The notes under the pieces: model-generated
Told to the model about the DNA's origin: nothing
Seen by the model: only the letters and a program-made list of their open reading frames with translations
Databases searched by the model: none
Source of the DNA: Hemerocallis citrina
Taxonomy: Eukaryota > Streptophyta > Magnoliopsida > Asparagales > Asphodelaceae
DNA: 64,000 nucleotides
Assembly (NCBI GenBank): GCA_017893485.1
Contig: CM030364.1
Coordinates: 44,432,754-44,496,753, forward strand
Direction of reading: 5' to 3'
Part shown: positions 33,159 to 43,365 of the stretch, in pieces
Numbering within the stretch: position 1 is the first letter of the stretch
Layout: every line of letters starts with the position of its first letter
Made by a program: the position numbers and the translations under genes

Positions 33159-33175
33159 TTGGCGCCGTCTGTGGG
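33159..33175 (+). promoter_or_regulatory. Primer-binding site
   Basis: TTGGCGCCGTCTGTGGG begins two bases after the LTR. The first nine or ten bases (TGGCGCCGT) fit the 3' end of plant tRNA-Asp, as in other Athila/Tat elements; the rest differs, so the exact tRNA is uncertain. Confidence 0.8.
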
Positions 33176-33227
33176 AAAACCAAACGAATAGCAGCGCCTC
33201 TTCCCGTTGGACCGATCTTCTCCAGCC

Positions 33228-34994
33228 ATGCCTCCCAGAAAAGTAAGATCCAAGGGGTCCAACCGTGGACCCAACCCCGCCGATCAGCAAGAGGTAGTCC
33301 CCGTCCAACCCGCTCCGCAACACGGACAACCTCCGCTTCAAGTGGAGGACCCTCTTCAACAAGATCAGCCTCCTCTTCAGAATCAGCAACCCCCCAAGGT
33401 TCCCACCGGTCCTCAGAATGCCGGTGTGGGGGGCTCTCGTATGAAGCAACCACTCAATCAAGATCGCGTCTTCATACACAACGCCTCTACGGATTCCATG
33501 GCCTCTCACAATCCCCAAAATCAGAAGAAGGAAGAGGACCTACGCCACCGTCTGGACGAGAAGCGGGCCCGAAAGGGAGCCTCCCGCCAACAACGTCCGG
33601 GTGAGCGGTCCCCTCACCACCGAGACTACAGAAGATCCCCTGTCTGAAGGGGAAGGAGGGAGTCCCCCGAGCATTACAGAAGGAGGTACTCCCCCGTAGA
33701 TCGACAACAGCCCAGGAACAATGAGGCACCAATCACCCGTGCCGAGTTCCAGCAGTTCCAAGCAATGGTACAACAGGCACTCAACCTCCGTCAAAACCCT
33801 AATGAGCCGAAGGCCCCGTCCCCTCCTCCACTCCGAAGCCCTCGCCGACGGTCCCCATCTCCTCGTCCCGCTCCTACCAACTCCCGGCGTATCCCAAGTC
33901 CTCGTCGCTCCCGAAGTTACCATCGCCGCAGCCCTCGCTCTCCCTCCTACGAAGACGAGTCTAGAGGCTCGGCTGATTACCGTCGGAGGGACGACACCAT
34001 GTACCGCCGTCTTCATGAAGTAGAAAGGTGCCTGGGTCGGATAAACCGAGAAGAGGAGCTTAGGGGGAGGACCCTACGTCCTAGCCAACCCCCTTTCTCC
34101 CGAACCATAGTGGATGCACCAGTCCCATTCGGCTTCAAACCTCCCCAATTTGAGACTTACACCGGGGAGACCGATCCAGTCGATCACATCGAAAGCTTTA
34201 AGACTTTGATGCTCCTCCATCAAGCTTCCGATGCCCTCCTCTGCAAAACCTTCCCCGCGACACTGAAGGGCCCAGCTCGAGAGTGGTACTCCCGCCTCGC
34301 ACCGTCTTCCATATTCTCCTTCGAGCAGTTCGAGACACTCTTCATCACCCACTTCGTGAGTAGCAGGCGCACGGAGAAGACCAGCATTTCACTCCTCCAG
34401 CTTAGGCAAGAGAAAGGTGAGAAGTTAAGAGACTATGTGAAGAGGTTCACAGCTGAAGCCAGGACTATAGCCTCCCTTGACCAATCCGTCGCAACAGCCG
34501 CCTTCCAATCCAACGTCTTCAATTCCAGCCTCCGCTCCTCTCTTGCTAAGAAGCCTCCACAGAACTTTGCCGACCTCCTTCTCAGGTGTGACAAGTACAT
34601 TCGTGCCGAAGAGGCCGCCTACCCTCCAAGCTTCGGAGGGTCTGCCTCAGGGACGAAACGAAAGCTGACCGAAGAAGATGAGGGCTCCCAAAAATCCCAG
34701 AAGGACAGCAATGGACAGCGTCGCCCGACTCCTCGGTTTGAGAAGTTCACCCCCCTCATTGCCAACATATCAGAAGTCCTTATGGAGGTGGACAACGAAG
34801 GGCTACTCCGCGCTCCCCCGAGAATGAATACACCTGGCAAGAAGAGGAATAAGGATAAGTGGTGCCGGTTTCACAGGGACCACGGCCACGACACGGATGA
34901 TTGTCGGGCTCTCAAGGAGGAGATCGAAGAACTCATACAGCGGGGGCACCTGATCCAGTTCGTCCAAAAAGAGGGGGCCGAGCTCCTCCCCTGA
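33228..34994 (+). CDS. Gag polyprotein of the young element, one in-frame TGA
   Basis: ATG at 33228 (MPPRKVRSKGS) opens a frame of 588 codons to TGA at 34992, with a single internal TGA at 33645-33647 in the same frame. Order: basic, Gln/Pro-rich N-part; Arg/Ser/Pro-rich segment (about residues 200-260, SPRRRSPSPRPAPTN, RRSRSYHRRSPRSPS); retrotransposon gag domain (PF03732 type) from FETYTGETDPVDHIESF at about residue 307 through GPAREWYSRLAP and LRQEKGEKLRDYVKRF; then a C/H motif WCRFHRDHGHDTDDCRALK near residue 545, typical of Tat gag. No protease follows. The TGA may be a recent C-to-T change at a CGA codon; otherwise gag could serve in particle formation. Confidence 0.85.
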
Positions 34995-35284
34995 TCATCA
35001 CCTCTTCCAAACGAACAGAAAGGTCCGTCGAGCTTCAAGACTCAGCTCCTCCCAAGAGGTCCTCACCTTATTGTAGAAGTAGGATTTTGATTTTCAATAA
35101 GGCCGATGCTTGTAACTCGGCCAACAGCATGTAATAATGGCTCGCCCTATTGGAGCAGCCACTTAGTTTATTTCAATAAAATTTATCTTTCCATTGAAAA
35201 TTATTGCTCTTGCTCCTCTATCTCTCTGGGTTCGGAGTCCAGCTTCTTCTACATGGCTCCTCCCGCAACTCACTAAACTCTAAC
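34995..35284 (+). other. Gag 3' region with AATAAA
   Basis: Short non-coding stretch with TTTCAATAAAATTTATC at about 35170, a candidate polyadenylation signal, before the tandem repeats. The left element has a similar stretch at 1-114. Confidence 0.5.
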
Positions 35285-35960
35285 GATGGCTCCGGAGTCC
35301 AACACTTGGTTCGATTCTGCTTCGAATAACTCGCTCTTAAGCGGGTTAGAAGTGGTTCGCCATTCAAAATTGCTCCCACAGCCGTTGAACAACTTAAACG
35401 ATGGTTCCGGAGTCCAACACTTGGTTCGATTCTGCTTCGAATAACTCGCTCTTAAGCGGGTTAGAAGTGGTTCGCCATTCGAAATTGCTCCCACAGCCGT
35501 TGAACAACTTAAACGATGGTTCCGGAGTCCAACACTTGGTTCGATTCTGCTTCGAATAACTCGCTCTTATGCGGGTTAGAAGTGGTTCGCCATTCGAAAT
35601 TGCTCCCACAGCCGTTGAACAACTTAAACGATGGTTCCGGAGTCCAACACTTGGTTCGATTCTGCTTCGGATAACTCGCTCTTAAGCGGGTTAGAAGTGG
35701 TTCGCCATTCGAAATTGCTCCCACAGCCGTTGAATAACCTCACAATGGTTCGGAGTCCAGCACTCGGCTCGACTCTTCTTCCTCGGCTCGTCCTCAGACG
35801 AGCCAGGAGTGGATCGCCGTTCGAAATTGCTCCTGCAGCCGTTGAATGGATCGGAGTCCAACACTTGGCTCGATTCTACTTCGCAAGTTCGCTCCTAAGC
35901 GGACTAGAAGTAGCTCGCCATTCGAAACTGCTCCTGCATCCCTCAAACTAACCTCACGAT
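35285..35960 (+). repeat. 115-bp tandem repeat, four near-identical units plus two diverged
   Basis: Units start with ATGGYTCCGGAGTCCAACAC at 35285, 35400, 35515 and 35630 (period exactly 115), then diverged units at about 35744 and 35845. Each has GCTCTTAAGCGGGTTAGAAG and GCTCCCACAGCCGTTGAA. Homologous to the array at 115-640. Confidence 0.92.
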
Positions 35961-36289
35961 GGTCGGGGTCCTATGGCTCGACTTTACTTCACCGGCTCGT
36001 CCTTAAACGGGCCGGAGGAAGATAGCCATTCCGAACTGCCCCCACGACCATCCGAGCTGAGCTACCCATCTACCGAGAAGCAAAGTGGCGGAAAATGTGC
36101 CCCAAAATCCGCGCTCGGATTTGCCGAACAAGATGCATCTACCGAGCAGCTAAGCAGATGAAGAGCAAGAAGAAAAAGAGGCTAACGGGTCAGGGTCGGA
36201 TCCAATACCCTCGGTCCGACCCATGCCCTTGTTAGCTCCCTCATTCTTCTCCCTCTTCAGTCTTCCCGCCAAAGGTACCCAACACTTCT

Positions 36290-36430
36290 GCTCTTCTTCA
36301 CCGTGCGGAAGAACAAGGCAGAGGAGAGAACCCAATTGCCTCTTCTCCCCTTCCTCTTCTCCTCTTCTCTACCGTGCGGAAGAACAAGGCAGAGGAGAGA
36401 ACCCAAATGCCTCTCCTCCCCTTCCTCTTT
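36290..36430 (+). repeat. Tandem pair CCGTGCGGAAGAACAAGGC, about 72 bp unit
   Basis: CCGTGCGGAAGAACAAGGCA then GAGGAGAGAACCCAA repeats at about 36300 and 36372. A second pair is at 37978-38110. GAACAAGGCAG also ends the hairpin unit at 1219 in the left element. Confidence 0.75.
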
Positions 36431-36469
36431 CTCCTCAGAAATGCTACCGATCCGAAGTGCCGCCGTACC

Positions 36470-36612
36470 GACCCTCGTTTATGGAGAAAAATTCGACCGA
36501 CCCCATCTAACAGTTGGATCATCTCAAAATTCACACTCAAGCGTGATGGACGGATCAGATCGCACCACGTCACCGCAAAACGACAAGATAACGTTTTCTC
36601 GAAACTCGTGCT
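36470..36612 (+). repeat. CCCTCGT-TATGG module, copy 1 of the young element
   Basis: GACCCTCGTTTATGGAGAAA, then GATGGACGGATCAGATCGCA, then AACGACAAGATAACGTTTTC, in the same order as in the left element. Confidence 0.8.
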
Positions 36613-36649
36613 TCTTGCCTCGTGATTCGCGCCACGATCGTGATCAGCC

Positions 36650-37265
36650 GCCCAGATGGCTCTTCTAAAAGTCGAGCTCTTCACTCCGCTCGCCTCCAAA
36701 GCGGAGCTCTCCTCTACAAGTTCGGAGCACAACTTTCTCCTAGAGTTCCTCCTCAAACTTGTCTCTCAAATAACTCTTCTCGACGAGTTCGGAGCTACAA
36801 ACTCTCTCCTAGAGTTGCTCCTCAAACCCCTCTTCCAGACGGCTCTTCTACAAGTCGAGCTCTTCACTCCGCTCGCCTCCAAAGCGGAGCTCTTCTCAAA
36901 CAAGTTCGGAGCTAAAACTCTCCTAGAGTTGCTCCTCAAACTCCTCTTCCAGATGGCTCTTCTACAAGTCAAGCTCCCCGCTCTGCTCGCCTCCAAAGCG
37001 GAGCTCTTCTCAAACGAGTTCGGAGCTAAAACTCTCTCCTAGAGTTTCTCCTCAAACTCCTCTTCCAGATGGCTCTTCTACAAGTTAAGCTCTTCACTCC
37101 ACTCACTTCCAAAACGGAGCTCTTCTCCACAGGTTCGGAGCACAACTTTCTCCTGGAGCTCCTCCTCAAACTTGTCTCTCAAATAGCTCTTCTCGACGAG
37201 ATCGGAGCTAAAACTCTCTTAGAATTGCTCCTTGCGCTCACTTCAAAGAATGGGTCTTCCCATGG
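36650..37265 (+). repeat. Degenerate tandem repeats with GCGGAGCTC hairpin
   Basis: AGATGGCTCTTCTACAAGT-type starts at 36653, 36836, 36951 and 37066 (period about 115 after the first). Inside are CACTCCGCTCGCCTCCAAAG and CGGAGCTCTTC, which form a short stem, and TTCGGAGCTAAAACTCTC. ORFs rich in Leu and Ser are by-products. Confidence 0.8.
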
Positions 37266-37567
37266 CTCTTACGAGGATCTTCCTAGCACCTCTTCTCCAC
37301 CCCTAGGAGTGGAGCTCCTCTTCAAAAATCTCCAAAAGCCAAGCAGAGCATCACCTCTTCCATATGCCGACTCATCCCCTTCATCAACTCACCGAGCTTC
37401 TCCTCACACTCGAGCCGTCCGAACAGCCGAGCTACCGAACAGCTCAGCCGAACGGCCGAGCCACTGAGCACGAAGGGGCGGGATCTTCAAGGAACACTTA
37501 ATTCAAAACAGACAATTCAGCACCTCGGCCAAACAGCCCTGATGCGCCGAGCCGAGGTACCGGGGTA

Positions 37568-37712
37568 CCGACCCTCGTATATGGCAAAAAATCGTCCCGA
37601 GGCGATCTCACCGTTAGATCATCTCCAAATTCGCACTCAAGCGTGATGGACGGATCAGATCGCGCCACGTCACCACAAAACGACAAGATAACGTTTTCTC
37701 GAAACTCGTGCC
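37568..37712 (+). repeat. CCCTCGTATATGG module, copy 2
   Basis: Same ordered motifs, followed by AACTCGTGCCTCTTGTCTTG as in copies 1 and 3. Confidence 0.8.
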
Positions 37713-37977
37713 TCTTGTCTTGTGATTCGCGCTACGATCGTGATCAACCGTCCAGATTGAGCCGTGCAGCTCGGATCTGCCAATCTACCCAACTGCGGAG
37801 TAGGAAAAAATTCTCCTCAAAATCTGTGCTCGGATTCGCCGAACAAAGCAAGCAGATGAAGAGGAAGAAAGAAAAAGAGGCTAACGGTCGGGGTCGGATC
37901 CTGATACCCACGGTCCGACCCATACCCTTCTTAGCTCCTTCATTCTTCTCCTTCTTCCCCAACACTTCTCCTCTTCT

Positions 37978-38110
37978 CCGCTGTGCAGAAGAACAAGGCA
38001 GAGGAGAGAACCCAATTGTCTCTCCTCCCCTTCCTCTTCTCCTCTTCTCCACTGTGCGGAAGAACAAGGCAGAGGAGAAAATCCAATTGTCTCTCCTCCC
38101 CTTCCACTTC
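37978..38110 (+). repeat. Second pair of GGAAGAACAAGGCAGAGGAG repeats
   Basis: Two units near 37983 and 38054, about 72 bp apart, matching those at 36290-36430; the stretch between modules has therefore been duplicated as a block of roughly 1.1-1.7 kb. Confidence 0.7.
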
Positions 38111-38371
38111 TTCTCCCCTTCACTGCACCGAAGCTCCTCGCCCATCCCCTTCGTCAACACGCCGAAGCTCCCCTCTGTCCTCTAGCTCAAGTCGACACGA
38201 AGGAAAAGAAGTAGAGTCGAAGTAGGAGACGAGACGAAAAGAAGAAGAAGCAGAGGAGAAAAGAAGAAGCAGAGGAAGTAGAGTCGAAGGGGCCACGTGG
38301 CATGCCACGTGGCATCATCTCAATGATCCGAGGTGCCGATCCGGGGTGCCGATCCGAGGTGCCGGGGTACC

Positions 38372-38512
38372 GACCCTCATATATGGAGAAAAATTCGACC
38401 GAACCCATCTCACCGTCGGATCGTCTCAAAATTCGTGCTAAAGCATGATGAACGGCTCAGATCTCGCCACGTCACCACAAAACGACAAGATAACGTTTTC
38501 TCGAAACTCGTG
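38372..38512 (+). repeat. CCCTCRTATATGG module, copy 3
   Basis: ACCCTCATATATGGAGAAA, ATGATGAACGGCTCAGATC and AACGACAAGATAACGTTTTC in order. It is preceded by GCCACGTGGCATGCCACGTG, a double G-box palindrome that recurs at 39729. Confidence 0.8.
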
Positions 38513-38689
38513 CGTCTTGTCTCGTGATTCGCGCCACGATCGTGATCAACCGTCCAGATTGAGCCACGTAGCTCGGATCTCAAATCCGAGCTACCGACCT
38601 ACCGGACAGCAAAGTAGGAAAAAAATTCTCCTCAAATTCCGTGCTCGGATCTGCCGAACCGGGTGCATTAGCCGAGCAACAAGGAAGAA

Positions 38690-40068
38690 TGGAGAGAGAG
38701 AAAGAAAAAAAAAGAAAGCCGGGCTCGGACCCGTTAAGGGGACCCGAACCCGAAAACCCGAACCCCATAAATAGCTTCCCCTGTTTTTTCTTCTTCTCGT
38801 CCAAGCTCCCGCCAAAACAATCAGTGAAAAAAAGAAAACCCAAACTCTTCTTCACCGAGCGTCCATGCGAAGCAAACCCAACGGAGACCTCCTTCTCCAT
38901 GGCCAAACTCCATGCCGAGCCGAACCCATCAAGCTCCGCCACAAAGCTCCGTCATCCTCCTCGACGAGCCACCGCCTCGCCACCTTCGTCGACTCTCCAT
39001 GCCGAGCTCCAATGCCGCCGTCGAAGCTCCGAGCTCCGCTACCGATCGCAGACAACCTCACCGACTGCCTCCTCCAAGCCCCACGAACAAGCTCCGAGCA
39101 CCACCTTCGCGAGCTTCATTCGTGCCGAGCTCCAATACCGCCGTCGAGCCCCCCACAGCGCCGACAGCTCCTTCAACCCCACGCTCGCCTCTTCTCTTCG
39201 TCGAGCACCGAAGCATCGAGCTCGTCAAGATGCCGACCCACTTCGCCGAGCTCCCACTCTCACCGAGCTTCCCTCGCGATTGAGCTCCGAACTTGAACCC
39301 ATCACCATGGCGCTAGCAAGCATCCCCTACATCGAGCTCCGCCATGCTCCTCGCCATTACTGCCGAACTCCACATCGCCGAAGCTCCGCATCACCGAGCG
39401 CTTCGCTGAGCTCTCCTTCATCTCCCATCGAAACTCCGGTGCCAAGCTCGAAGCTTCGCCGAGCTACAAATCCACTTCGTCACGAGCTCAACCCATCACC
39501 GTGCTCGCCACCTTCGTCGCCGAGCTCGCAACAATCGCCGGAGCCTCCCACTGTCGAAGCTCACGACGGCGAAGAAGAGAAGCAGCAGCGAGAAGGAAGA
39601 AGAAGAAAGAGAGAAGCGAAGAAGAGAAGCAGAAACGAAGTAGAAGAAGAGAGAAGAAGCAGCGGGGCCAGAAGGGAAAAAGAAAGAAAGAAAGAAAGAA
39701 AAAAAAAAAAAAAAAAAAAAAATATACGCCACGTGGCATGCCACGTGGCAGCATCCTACGCATCTGGCCGAGCCGAGCCGTCTTTGCCGAGGCGCCGAAC
39801 CGAAGTACCGGGTTACCGATGCTGTAAATTGAGAAAAAAACAGACCGACCAACACGATCCGTCCGATCGTCTCAAAATTCGCGTCGCGACACGATCGACG
39901 CTCAGAAACGCGCCACGTGTCCAGATCGTGATCTGCCTCACGATGCGTGCTCATCTGATCATGATGGACGGCCAGAAATCTGCCACGTGTCCAGATCGTG
40001 ATCTGCCTCACGATGCGTGCTCATCTGGTCATGATGGACGGCCAGAAATCTGCCACGTGTCCAGGTAA
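38690..40068 (+). other. Long low-complexity open frame, doubtful gene
   Basis: A stop-free frame of about 460 codons from an ATG at 38690. The protein is Ser/Pro/Arg/Glu-rich with no domain I recognise, runs through an A-rich tract (KKKKKKK) and into the repeat module near 39815. The DNA is dominated by GAGCTC and GCCGAGC words, which lack stops in this frame. A promoter-like CCATAAATAGCTTCC at 38764 precedes a second, shorter ATG frame (38865-39296). I treat it as stop-poor repeat sequence. Confidence 0.3.
39815..40065 (+). repeat. Diverged module with tandem GCCACGTGTCCAGATCGTG
   Basis: A decayed form of the module, then two near-identical units of about 69 bp (GCCACGTGTCCAGATCGTGA, GATGGACGGCCAGAAATCT) at 39910 and 39992. 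Each has a CACGTG G-box. Confidence 0.75.
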
Positions 40069-40493
40069 TATTTAAATTATTTATTTATTTATTTAATTGT
40101 TTTTTTTATTTAAAAAATCCGAAAAAATAATTAAAAAATCGAAAAAAATTAATTAAAAATTCTAAAAATAATTATTAATTCAGAAAAAATTATTTTTAAA
40201 TTCTGAAAAAATAATTATTAAATTAGAAAAATTAATTAATATTTTTGATAATTAATTATTTAATTCGGAAACTGAATAAAAAATTCAAAAAAATGAGAAA
40301 AAATTCAAAAAAATCTGGAAAAATCACCGAAAATCCAGAAAATTCTGAGAATATTTTTGGGCATTTTACAAGCCCATAATAACACTGTTACACCCCGAGC
40401 AAGATTCCAAACTCCCTTGAGAACACCGATAAAATCCCGTACGCCATTGAAACAGTAAAACTACTCCTCAAAGGCTGATCACACTCAGTCTTT
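40066..40493 (+). other. AT-rich block of the young element
   Basis: TTATTTATTTATTTAAT and AAAATTCTGAAAAAATAATT runs, then a short unique stretch to the polypurine tract. Same position and composition as 7681-8119. Confidence 0.75.
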
Positions 40494-40506
40494 AGGAGTG
40501 GGGGGC
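40494..40506 (+). promoter_or_regulatory. Polypurine tract
   Basis: AGGAGTGGGGGGC, three bases before the 3' LTR. Confidence 0.85.
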
Positions 40507-40509
40507 TCG

Positions 40510-41169
40510 TGATACGGCTAAAAATAGGATTAAATCGGGACCGTTCACATCGGACTCGAATCTTAAAGCTCAGGGGTAAAACGGTCTGTTCACATGCAAA
40601 TGGGTCCGAAGCAGGTACTGGGTCTCCTTCTCACAGATCCAATAACCCGCAAACGGATCCACCTCAGCTGGGTACGGGTTTCAACCCGCTACCAACCCGA
40701 TCCGACAAGATACAATCAAGGTCCCTGATTAGATCTAAATCAACGGCCATGATTCACATCTATCTTTTCACTGGGGATTAGGGATTAAATTCCTTAACTG
40801 ATTATAGGGAATATACCTTATCAGATTGCATGCCTTATCTGATTACGAGAAATATTCCTTATCTAATCACGGGAATTACATTCCTAAAACCAGTCCCTAA
40901 GACGCCTATAAATACCCCTCACCCATCTCCATTAAGAGGTAATCAATCTTTTTCCAGTTAAACGCTCTTTCATAATCATTTCTGGTTACTGACTTGAGCG
41001 TCGGAGGGTGCGTCGTCGGGATCAACCCCGGTGTCTCGCACTTCCTTGCAGGTGAACGGCGGGAGTCAACGGTCAAGCTCCGGTGGAACAGGTTAGGTGT
41101 TTGCTATTCAGGTTTTCAACGAACTCACAAATTCATCTGTTTGCCCCCACACCGAATTTAGCGGCAACA
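40510..41169 (+). repeat. 3' LTR (660 bp)
   Basis: Same length as the 5' LTR. The differences seen are a cluster AATT/CTGT near 40583 (three sites) and six scattered transitions or transversions. Confidence 0.95.
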
Positions 41170-41170
41170 G

Positions 41171-41236
<66 letters not shown>

Positions 41237-41252
41237 GTGTATATATATATAT

Positions 41253-41312
<60 letters not shown>

Positions 41313-41328
41313 ATATATATATATATAC

Positions 41329-41411
<83 letters not shown>

Positions 41412-41598
41412 TAGATAGATACATACATACATACATACATATATATATAATATATAGATACATACATACATATATATATACATACATACATACATACATA
41501 CATACATACATACATACATACATACATACATACATACATACATACATACATACATACATACATACATACATACATACATACATACATACATACATACA

Positions 41599-41671
<73 letters not shown>

Positions 41672-41690
41672 ATGTATGTATGTAAAATTA
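41170..41690. repeat. Compound microsatellite (TA)n (ATGT)n (ATAC)n
   Basis: Blocks of TA, ATGT and ACAT alternate, with an uninterrupted ACAT run of about 40 copies at 41463-41626. It begins at the right target duplication of the young element, within the split solo LTR. The Tyr/Ile/Met/Cys/Val ORFs of up to 164 codons on both strands come from it. Confidence 0.97.
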
Positions 41691-42298
41691 TTTTAATTAA
41701 AAATTATAATTTTTATGCATGAATAAAAATATACACATACATACTTCATTAAATTTATTTTGAAAAAGAATACGCCCATATACGTGCACCGCAAACACGT
41801 GAGTTGCACGTAAAGTATCAAAATATGAAATCATCTTTATCAATGGAAAAATATTTAAAGATAATCGAAATATAACATAAGAAAAAGATATTTATCAATT
41901 TATATATATTTCACATTGTAATCAATACGTATATAGAAAACACGTGCACCGCACGTATAATAATATTTAAATCAAAATGAGAGAAAAATAAATTCGAACA
42001 CGTCATTAAATAAATAGTTGAATTACATAGAATATATCATATATAGCGGTTAAAAATACGTAATCGATACGTGCATCAATAAGACGTATTAAGTACGTAA
42101 AAATACAGAGATTGAAATTTTATATATGAGCTGACTCAAATAAGATGAAATAAAATTTGAGAATACGGAAATGCATAAATAGTCGGAATCCAAAATATGT
42201 TGTGAAACACGTTACTAATGTTACCAGTAATGGTGCAAAATACACGTGCGTAACACATGAGGGCAAAATTGTCATTTTCAATTTTGCGCGGTGTTACA

Positions 42299-43195
42299 AC
42301 AAATCTTGATCTTCTATTGACTTGTTTGGTTTTGAATCTAGGGGTTTGATTAGAGATCTGGCTTCATTTTGGTTCTTAATTTGGAATTGAAATTGATTGG
42401 AATCTAGGGTTTATATTTACTAAATCTATCAAAATCCCAACTTGTTGGATATTATTGTTTTTATAACTAAATTAATGATACCCAACAAAAGATGCATCTT
42501 AAAAAAGATCCGACAGAAGTAAATTCGAGGAATATTTTTGTTAGGTTCTATTTCTTATTTTAAGGAATTAGAAGACATTCAGATCAAAATATCTTAGATG
42601 ATAACTAGTACTAGTGCATGCTATAAATAGCATGAAACCTGCACAACATTGATATGACACTCATGTTTTTGTTATAATTCTCTTGCAGGTCTCAAGTGCT
42701 ACTGCTACATAGTTTAACGCTTTAACGTAGACCTGGTCTTAGAATGTTACTTCCTGAATGTTACTGCTACATAGTGTTTCAACGACAAGTGGTAATAGGT
42801 CTATTGATTCAGAATTAAGTATAAGTCGATGCTGTTTTAAAGTCAGCCATAACATATTTCTTTGGCTCTTAGCAAGTGAGCTCAAGTTTATGGAGCTTTT
42901 TCTACATTTTTTTGTACACCAATGTATGTTTTAAAACTGTACATATATGTAATTATTGAAAATAATTGAATTTTTTGATGATTTGGACTAAATTGTTTAA
43001 TTATTATACTTGATTATTGGAATGAATTTGTGTTGTGATGTATTTTTATATTTCTTATTATGTTTAATTAATGGATTTGTGAAAAATTATTACATTGATT
43101 TCCGGAAAATGATTCTGAATTGAATTACAGGTATTTTGATTTGATAAAATGGACAAAAAAATCACCACCACACAATTGTTTGCAAAAAAAATAAA

Positions 43196-43200
<5 letters not shown>
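42299..43200 (+). other. CACTA interior, intron-exon-like sequence
   Basis: T-rich sequence continuing after the solo LTR, with a TTCTCTTGCAG acceptor at about 42690 and AT-rich 3' UTR-like sequence after it. It fits the intron and last exon of the leader that starts at 29160. No protein of note is encoded. Confidence 0.5.
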
Positions 43201-43232
<32 letters not shown>

Positions 43233-43237
<5 letters not shown>

Positions 43238-43312
43238 AAGTCTTCCGTTGTGCACTACTTATGGTGCACACTGCGTGTGCACGCGGCCTTCCTGCCTTCG
43301 TATCTATGATCC

Positions 43313-43365
<53 letters not shown>

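Larger units (their letters stand above)
32497..41169 (+). mobile_element. Young gag-only (TR-GAG type) Tat-like retrotransposon, 8,673 bp
   Basis: Complete element: 660-bp LTRs at 32497-33156 and 40510-41169, primer site at 33159, gag 33228-34994, polypurine tract 40494-40506 and target duplication GTTAT. By eye the LTRs differ at nine of 660 sites; at 1.3e-8 substitutions per site per year that is about 0.5 million years. There is no pol. From 35000 to 40500 it holds tandem repeats and CT- or GC-rich filler, partly shared with the left element. The antisense gene of the left element is not found here. It must be mobilised by proteins from a relative. Inserted in a solo LTR next to a TA microsatellite. 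Confidence 0.93.
29438..42298 (-). mobile_element. Solo LTR of Tekay/Del-like gypsy element, split by a younger retroelement
   Basis: On the minus strand it begins TGTAACACCGCGCAAAATTG at 42298 and ends CGGCACGTTACA at 29438. The parts are 29438-32496 and 41175-42298, about 4.2 kb including an expanded microsatellite. The 29690-30250 part is homologous to 45860-46440 of the other solo LTR in the same strand (CTGTGGGYACGTCAGTTT, GCATCCCATWCTACATA, TCCGAGGGCAAGCC). Flanking pentamers are GCAGA and ACAAA, so any target duplication is decayed. Confidence 0.8.

Noticed and set aside
33120..34352. Minus-strand ORFs opposite gag
   Set aside because: They are shadows of the GC-rich gag frame; no domain is recognised and they have no upstream promoter signs.
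38641..40068. A 475-codon + strand ORF as a novel gene
   Set aside because: It begins at a non-ATG codon, has low-complexity composition and runs through a poly-A tract and a repeat module. Kept only as a doubtful frame from the ATG at 38690.
41133..41665. Overlapping ORFs of 105-164 codons rich in Tyr, Ile, Met, Cys and Val
   Set aside because: They come entirely from the TA/ATGT/ACAT microsatellite, which lacks stops in several frames.
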